Assembly: GCF_042664895.1 (NCBI RefSeq)
Contig: NZ_JBHTBQ010000035.1
Span: forward strand, 124,001-188,000
From: Iodobacter arcticus
Lineage (GTDB): Bacteria > Pseudomonadota > Gammaproteobacteria > Burkholderiales > Chitinibacteraceae
Direction of reading: 5' to 3'
Length of the DNA stretch: 64,000 nucleotides
Below, one piece after another: positions 59,298 through 64,000 of this stretch. The translations under genes and the position numbers were made by a program. The notes below the pieces were generated by a model, which had not been told where the DNA came from, did no database searches, and saw only the letters and a list, made by a program, of their open reading frames with translations. Positions within the stretch are counted from its first letter, which is position 1. The number at the start of each line of letters is the position of its first letter.

Positions 59298-59367
59298 AAG
59301 GGCAAATTAATCTAGTGATTAAAGTAAGCCCACCTTTCCGGCCTACTGCCCATAACCCAAAAATGAC

Positions 59368-60273
59368 TTACTTACAAAGCAACTTCTGGATTTGTTCTAG
59401 CGTAGGTGGTGTCGCTCCTATCGCCAAGCAAGCTGCTGCTCCTGCTGCAATCGCCCAAGCCAAATGCGTTTCGCCACTTGCTTGAGGTTGCAGCATTAAG
59501 CTATAAACCAGCCCACCCACACTGGCGTCCCCCGCACCAACGGTATCAAGCACCTCAATCACTGGAGGGGTCTGTTGCCATTGCTGCTGCTGGTGAATCA
59601 AAGTCGCTCCCGCTTCACCATAGGTATAAAGAAGCCATGCTTCAGGCTGCAGCCAGCCCTGTAAACGTGCAAGTGCTGCCGTTTTATCTGTAGTGCGAAA
59701 TAGGCCGCAGAGATCTTCATCCGAGACCTTAACCACATCCGCCAAACGACTCATTTCTTCAAACACGGGGTCGTATTGCTCGTTCATCAGAATACGGAAA
59801 TTGGGGTCATAACTAATCGTGGCTCCAACTTGCTTGGCTTGCCTAGCTAATTGCAGCAGTTTGCTAGCCAAACGCGGGCGAGCGAGGCTGATGCCACCAA
59901 AGTGCAGCCAAACACCTGCACTGAGCCAACCATCGGGGAGCGCCTGCGGGTCAAAATAAAGATCAGCACTGTCGTCGCCCACAAAAAAATACTGGGGTGG
60001 ATGGGTTTCATGCACCATCGCCAAAAGGGGCGAGGCGGGCTGTTGCTGCATAAATCGCATATCCAAATTAGCCTGACGACTTGCAGCAATCAAAGCATCA
60101 CCAAAGCAATCCTGACTCACAGCACCGGCAAACGCGCTGCTTACACCCAGCGCCGACATAACCCGTGCAACATTCCAAGTGGCACCGCCATTTTTGGCAC
60201 TCCACTGCTCATTTGCAACTCGAATCAGGTCGGTCAACGCCTCTCCGGCCGCGACAAAGCGAGGGTAGCTCAT
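59368..60273 (-). CDS. PfkB-family sugar kinase (probable fructokinase)
   Basis: This roughly 301-residue ribokinase-family protein has PRFVAAGEALTDLIRVAN, NGGATWNVARVMSALGVSS and the catalytic signature DTVGAGDASVGGLVYSL. GAGGAG is 4-5 bases before the second of two adjacent ATGs (60273), so I start there. The operon context (isomerase, transporter) suggests it phosphorylates fructose made from mannose; ribose or another sugar is possible. Confidence 0.85.
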   Translation of the reverse strand: MSYPRFVAAGEALTDLIRVANEQWSAKNGGATWNVARVMSALGVSSAFAGAVSQDCFGDALIAASRQANLDMRFMQQQPASPLLAMVHETHPPQYFFVGDDSADLYFDPQALPDGWLSAGVWLHFGGISLARPRLASKLLQLARQAKQVGATISYDPNFRILMNEQYDPVFEEMSRLADVVKVSDEDLCGLFRTTDKTAALARLQGWLQPEAWLLYTYGEAGATLIHQQQQWQQTPPVIEVLDTVGAGDASVGGLVYSLMLQPQASGETHLAWAIAAGAAACLAIGATPPTLEQIQKLLCK

Positions 60274-60320
60274 CATGACTCCTCAATTTAATTTGCGTGT
60301 TCTTTTTAATTGGATAAGTA

Positions 60321-60350
60321 CCGTGGATTTCGTAGTAGAGCAATCCACGG
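60321..60350 (-). other. Stem-loop between the epimerase and kinase genes
   Basis: CCGTGGATT (60321-60329) and AATCCACGG (60342-60350) form a 9-bp stem with a 12-nt loop and no T-run. It may adjust relative expression inside the sugar operon. Confidence 0.5.
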
Positions 60351-60371
60351 CGTCTTTAAAGCAATGGCCGC

Positions 60372-61598
60372 TTAAAGCACATTAAGCACTTCGTAGCACG
60401 CACCCATCGTGTGGTAATCCACCTTCCCTGCTGGGCTTTTTTCATCGCTATATTTGCTATTGTCGCCCCGCAAAATACGCCACCAACCACCATGCTGATG
60501 GTCCACAAAATGGATCCAGGCATACGCCCATATACGTTGATAATCTTCCCAATAACTCGCCTTACCCGTGCGCTGCGCCAGTAATGCTGCGGCGGCTAAA
60601 CTTTCGGCCTGCACCCAGAAATACTTATCACTGTCGCAAACTTCGGTTTGCAGCTCTGTTGGCATCGATACCGCTGGAGCCGCCATTACCGGCCCAAATC
60701 CATACACTAGCCCACCATTTTGATGATCCCAAGCGCGTTTCATGGCTTCAGCAAACAGCTGTTCGGCGCGCGGCAATTGCCAAGGCGCTGGGCGGTGCCG
60801 CTCTAAAATAAGCAGCAGCTTGGCCCATTCGGCAAAATGGCCCGGCTGATAACCCCAAGGGCGAAAGATATTTGTTTTGTCATCTTTATTGTATTCCCAG
60901 TCCACCTGCCAATTTCGGTCGTAGTGCTCCCAGATTAGATTATTGGCGAGAGCGGTTTGACGCTCAGTGATATTACGCGCCAGTAATTCGGCACGATCCA
61001 GATAGCGGATATTTTGAGTGGCCTCGAAGGCGGTTAACATCGCCTCACACGCATGCATATTGGCATTTTGGCCGCGATAAGGCAGCAGCTGCCAGTCTGG
61101 CGTGGCCTCATCAGCATATAAGCCATGCTGAGGCTCCCAAAAGTGCTTTTCCATCAATTGCCACGTTTCATCCAACCAGCCTTTCGCCTCTTCAACGCCC
61201 GCCATAATGCCTTGGGCGTAAGCAAGAACAACAAAAGCTAATCCATAGCAGTGGTTGGTTGCATCCTTCACGCTAGCTCGGCCTTCATGCCAGTCTAATT
61301 CCCAAGCGTAGCCACCGGTCACAGGGTTGCGATGCACCTCTCGTAAAAAAGCGAGCCCATGACGTGTGGCATCTAAATATGCAGGGTCTTTAAATTGACG
61401 CCATGCCATAGCGTTATTAAAAACAAAGCGTGTACTACTGACGAGGTGACGGGTTCGTGCGTCGTAGATATGGCCATCATCCTTAAAAAACTGGTAAAAC
61501 CCACCACTAGGATCTATTGAAGCGGGGTGATAAAACGCCATGGTGTGACGAATATGATCAAGTAAAGTCTGGGATTTACGAAAATCGGGCAAGATCAT
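60372..61598 (-). CDS. AGE-family epimerase/isomerase (mannose isomerase candidate)
   Basis: This 408-residue (alpha/alpha)6 barrel protein shows the N-acylglucosamine 2-epimerase family pattern: DARTRHLVSSTRFVFNNAMA, NQNANMHACEAMLTAFEATQ-like (GQNANMHACEAMLTAFEATQ), WGYQPGHFAEWAKLLLILER and MGACYEVLNVL. Catalytic histidines expected in RHxVS, ANMHACEA and GHxAEW are present. Family members interconvert mannose and fructose or epimerise N-acylglucosamine. The adjacent fructokinase-like gene favours mannose isomerase; AGGAG precedes the start. Confidence 0.82.
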   Translation of the reverse strand: MILPDFRKSQTLLDHIRHTMAFYHPASIDPSGGFYQFFKDDGHIYDARTRHLVSSTRFVFNNAMAWRQFKDPAYLDATRHGLAFLREVHRNPVTGGYAWELDWHEGRASVKDATNHCYGLAFVVLAYAQGIMAGVEEAKGWLDETWQLMEKHFWEPQHGLYADEATPDWQLLPYRGQNANMHACEAMLTAFEATQNIRYLDRAELLARNITERQTALANNLIWEHYDRNWQVDWEYNKDDKTNIFRPWGYQPGHFAEWAKLLLILERHRPAPWQLPRAEQLFAEAMKRAWDHQNGGLVYGFGPVMAAPAVSMPTELQTEVCDSDKYFWVQAESLAAAALLAQRTGKASYWEDYQRIWAYAWIHFVDHQHGGWWRILRGDNSKYSDEKSPAGKVDYHTMGACYEVLNVL

Positions 61599-61682
61599 TT
61601 TATGCTCCTAAATGGGCCATGGTGTGGCCCTGACATGGGATCAAAGTAAGGAAATAATTAACAGCACCGTATCTTGTCCTGC

Positions 61683-63113
61683 TTATGCAGGCATCGCAGC
61701 CTTACGATTACGCCCTGCCCGATAGCCGTACAGCCCATAAAACACAATGTAAGCAAAGGCCAGCAAGGGGATAGTAAACGACGCATGAATACCGACTGAA
61801 TCTGCAATCAAACCTTGCAATGGAGGCAGCAGTGCGCCGCCCAAAATGGCCATCACTAACAAGGATGAAGCCTGACTTTTTTCGGCACCAAGGCCATCAA
61901 TAGCCAAAGAGAAAATATTCGACCACATGATTGAGCAGAACAAACCCATGCCCAGCACGGCCCACTGCGCTACAGCGCCACGACTGGTCATTGCAATCAG
62001 CAATAACAGCACATTTATGCTGCCAAAAATAATCAGCATGCGGTTGGGTTTTGATTTACCAAATAAGAAAGCAGCCAGCAGGAGCACAACGGGAATTGCG
62101 TAACCCTGCGCATTATCCCAACCTGAAACCATACCAATCAGCAGTAAGGCAAGCAGGGGAATGGCAACGAGAAAGGCAAATTTTTTGGATGAGCTGATAT
62201 CACTTAAGGCAAAAGCGCCCATAAAACGGCCAATCATCAAGCCCCCCCAAAATAGTGCTAGATACGGGCTGGCTGCTTCATAAGTTAAGCCACCCTGCTC
62301 TGGGCTAGATAAAAAACTGGTCAGCACACTACCCACAGAAACTTCACCCCCTACATACATAAAGATGGCCAGCATCCCCAACACGGTATGCGGATGCTTC
62401 AATGGCCCCAAGCCACCGCCACCTTGCACCTCTTTATTACTAAATGCCGGTAAGTTAGCAAATTTGAATAAAATAGCTAATGAGAAAAACACCACTGCAA
62501 CCACCAAATAAGGGATCTTGAAGGCTTCAGTTCCATGTGCACCCGCCGTATTAAATACTTTAAAAATCAGCCAACCACCCACGAGGGGGCCAACCGTAGT
62601 TCCCAAAGAATTAAATGCCTGCGCTAGATTTAAGCGGCTAGATGCGGTTTTTTCTGGCCCTAAAATAGTGACATAAGGATTGGCGGTGATTTGTAACATC
62701 GCAAAGCCTAGGCCAACCACAAATAGTGCAGTAAGAAAGAAGGGATATGACACCATCTGTGCCGCGGGATAAAACAGCGCACTGCCAACACCTGCAATCA
62801 CCAAACCCAAAATGACACCATTTTTGTAGCCAATTCGGTTGATCGGATCACCGTAAAAAACTGAAACGAGGTAATACAGTAGTGAGCCAACAAAATAAGC
62901 ACCAAAGAAAGCAAATTGCACCAGCATCGCTTCAAAGTAACTTAGCGTGAAGGCATTTTTAAAACGAGGAATCAACAGATCATTCCATACCGTCATAAAG
63001 CCCCACATAAAAAACAGCACCGTCATAAGAGAGAACGAAGCACGGTACGACTGCCCTGCCTTGGCAGGAGCATCACAGCCAAGAGGCAAAGTTGATGTAC
63101 TAGCGGTGACCAT
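61683..63113 (-). CDS. MFS sugar transporter of the FucP/GluP type
   Basis: This 476-residue protein has about 12 membrane segments and the family signatures MWGFMTVWNDLLIPRFK and LQITANPYVTILGPEKTASS, as in FucP and glucose/galactose GluP carriers. AGGAG lies six bases before the start. It probably imports a hexose (mannose or fructose) by proton symport. The N-terminal tail of about 25 residues is Ser/Thr-rich and unremarkable. Confidence 0.85.
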   Translation of the reverse strand: MVTASTSTLPLGCDAPAKAGQSYRASFSLMTVLFFMWGFMTVWNDLLIPRFKNAFTLSYFEAMLVQFAFFGAYFVGSLLYYLVSVFYGDPINRIGYKNGVILGLVIAGVGSALFYPAAQMVSYPFFLTALFVVGLGFAMLQITANPYVTILGPEKTASSRLNLAQAFNSLGTTVGPLVGGWLIFKVFNTAGAHGTEAFKIPYLVVAVVFFSLAILFKFANLPAFSNKEVQGGGGLGPLKHPHTVLGMLAIFMYVGGEVSVGSVLTSFLSSPEQGGLTYEAASPYLALFWGGLMIGRFMGAFALSDISSSKKFAFLVAIPLLALLLIGMVSGWDNAQGYAIPVVLLLAAFLFGKSKPNRMLIIFGSINVLLLLIAMTSRGAVAQWAVLGMGLFCSIMWSNIFSLAIDGLGAEKSQASSLLVMAILGGALLPPLQGLIADSVGIHASFTIPLLAFAYIVFYGLYGYRAGRNRKAAMPA

Positions 63114-63199
63114 TTAAATCTCCTAATTTGAAGCGATAAGCCGGAGCCAACTCAGCTAGCGGATGAGGAATAAGGCCCGTTGGGGGCAAAACATGCACA

Positions 63200-64000
63200 T
63201 TAGCTACTCGCACGGATAATCAGCTCAACGCTTTGAAGCACTTCGCTCGGCTGCGGCGATAGCAGCCCCAAAACAGCAGAACGCCCTAGTGCTGCTTTAT
63301 TGATCGCAATGGTGGAGATATCTTGATGAGCCGCAATGGCAATATCGTCAAAGCCAATCAAAGCCAGATCAACTGGAATTTTGATCCCACGACGTAAACA
63401 CTCCTCTTTAACGATCACGGCACAAATATCGTTAAAGCAAAATAAGGCATCGGGCGGCTTGGGTAAGGCCAGTAAGGAGTCCAGCGCGGCAATAGCGCCT
63501 TGTTGTAATGACAATTCAGGAGGAATGAGGACTTCCAGCGCAGGATCGGCGAGCCGATTGGCATCAAAAAGCGCTTGCCGATAACCACGCTCGCGTTGCC
63601 GAATTGAATAATGGGCTAATGAGCCCGATAAAAAAGCAATCCGCTGATAGCCTTGTACTAGCAAATGCTGCATTGCCAAGCGTGCGCCAGCTAAATTATC
63701 TGGGTTAATTGCGTTGATTCCGAGAACAGCGTTATCGATTAAAACCAGTGGCTTACCCAAGCCTTGGATTAATTGCAGGATGGGTGGCTCGATGTAGCCA
63801 AGGCATAAAATAGCGTCTGGCGCATGCGTTTTAATTTGCCTACGCAGTGAGCCGGCAGGGTCTGGAATCAGCGTAGACAATTGAATGCCAAGCTCTAAGC
63901 TGGCAGCATGCGCCCCAGCAATGATGGCATCGTAAAATAAGCGCGCAGAGCCGGTTGCGTGCTGGCGGTGTAGCACCAACAAAATATGGCGAATAGGCGA
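63200..64000 (-). CDS. LacI-family transcriptional regulator (partial, N-terminus outside window)
   Basis: 266 residues are visible. The periplasmic-binding-protein-like effector domain reads HILLVLHRQHATGSARLFYD, AIIAGAHAASLELGIQLS, PDALFCFNDICAVIVKEECL and IPVDLALIGFDDIAIAAHQD, and ends LLSPQPSEVLQSVELIIRAS. The N-terminal HTH is beyond 64000. It is followed 86 nt downstream by the FucP-type transporter on the same strand, so it most likely represses this sugar operon. Confidence 0.9.
   Translation of the reverse strand, partial: SPIRHILLVLHRQHATGSARLFYDAIIAGAHAASLELGIQLSTLIPDPAGSLRRQIKTHAPDAILCLGYIEPPILQLIQGLGKPLVLIDNAVLGINAINPDNLAGARLAMQHLLVQGYQRIAFLSGSLAHYSIRQRERGYRQALFDANRLADPALEVLIPPELSLQQGAIAALDSLLALPKPPDALFCFNDICAVIVKEECLRRGIKIPVDLALIGFDDIAIAAHQDISTIAINKAALGRSAVLGLLSPQPSEVLQSVELIIRASS

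Noticed and set aside
1..64000. A defence island, toxin-antitoxin locus or secondary-metabolite cluster
   Set aside because: No recognisable restriction, abortive infection, cas, NRPS or PKS genes; the RHH-like/ParA-like pair is closer to partition than to a toxin-antitoxin pair because the second protein is an ATPase.

Overview
The window looks like the chromosome of a Gram-negative betaproteobacterium of the order Neisseriales. My best guess is the Chitinibacteraceae (Iodobacter/Chitinibacter-like), but this is inferred from gene order and protein flavour, not from a database search. Supporting signs are the block ispG-hisS-yfgM-like-bamB-der-hfq-hflX-hflK-hflC-DUF2065-hisZ, the cluster rimP-nusA-infB-rbfA-truB-rpsO-pnp, Bam and type IV pilus genes, and a two-subunit histidine enzyme (HisZ). 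No rRNA, tRNA, CRISPR array or intact prophage was seen.

Layout. 1-13.6 kb: a long leftward housekeeping run from rlmN and the pilus TPR protein through rodZ-like, ispG, hisS, yfgM-like, bamB, der, hfq, hflX, hflKC, a DUF2065 protein and hisZ (cut by the window edge). 13.7-16.9 kb: ndk, a 78-bp tandem repeat, a SPOR-domain protein and three GNAT acetyltransferases. 16.9-21 kb: an FbpABC-type ferric iron importer. 21.4-24.2 kb: a four-gene cell-envelope cluster (secreted YVTN beta-propeller, secreted NTF2-like protein, ECF sigma factor, membrane anti-sigma). 24.5-25.4 kb: rdgC. 25.4-28.7 kb: the most accessory-looking stretch, with palindromic repeats, a duplicated MITE-like element, a periplasmic amino-acid-type binding protein and a decayed IS3-family element. 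28.7-38 kb: a TonB-dependent receptor, a 1280-residue MASE1/PAS/GAF/GGDEF/EAL c-di-GMP protein with a FosX-type fosfomycin hydrolase 3 nt behind it, and gamma-glutamyltransferase. 38.2-45.1 kb: bioB and comF (divergent), a multiply frameshifted binding-protein pseudogene, an XRE regulator, an orphan radical SAM protein with a universal stress protein, a thioesterase, a TerB-like protein, and a divergent pair of a ribbon-helix-helix-like protein and a ParA ATPase flanking three 9-bp iterons. 45.2-54.7 kb: the classic transcription/translation operon ending in pnp, with leader hairpins before rimP. 54.8-59.2 kb: fadD, pilU, an ArsC/Spx-like protein and dapE. 59.4-64 kb: a leftward sugar operon (LacI regulator, FucP-type transporter, AGE-family epimerase/isomerase, PfkB kinase) that reads as a mannose-to-fructose-6-phosphate route.

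I found no obvious new defence or biosynthetic system. The observations most worth following are the ParA/RHH-like pair with 9-bp iterons, the fosX gene coupled to a c-di-GMP sensor, the beta-propeller/NTF2/ECF-sigma/anti-sigma cluster, and the families of palindromic repeats (TAGGGTG-type, GGTCAGGTCTTACAT-type, ACACGGAG-type) sitting between genes, sometimes inside operons.
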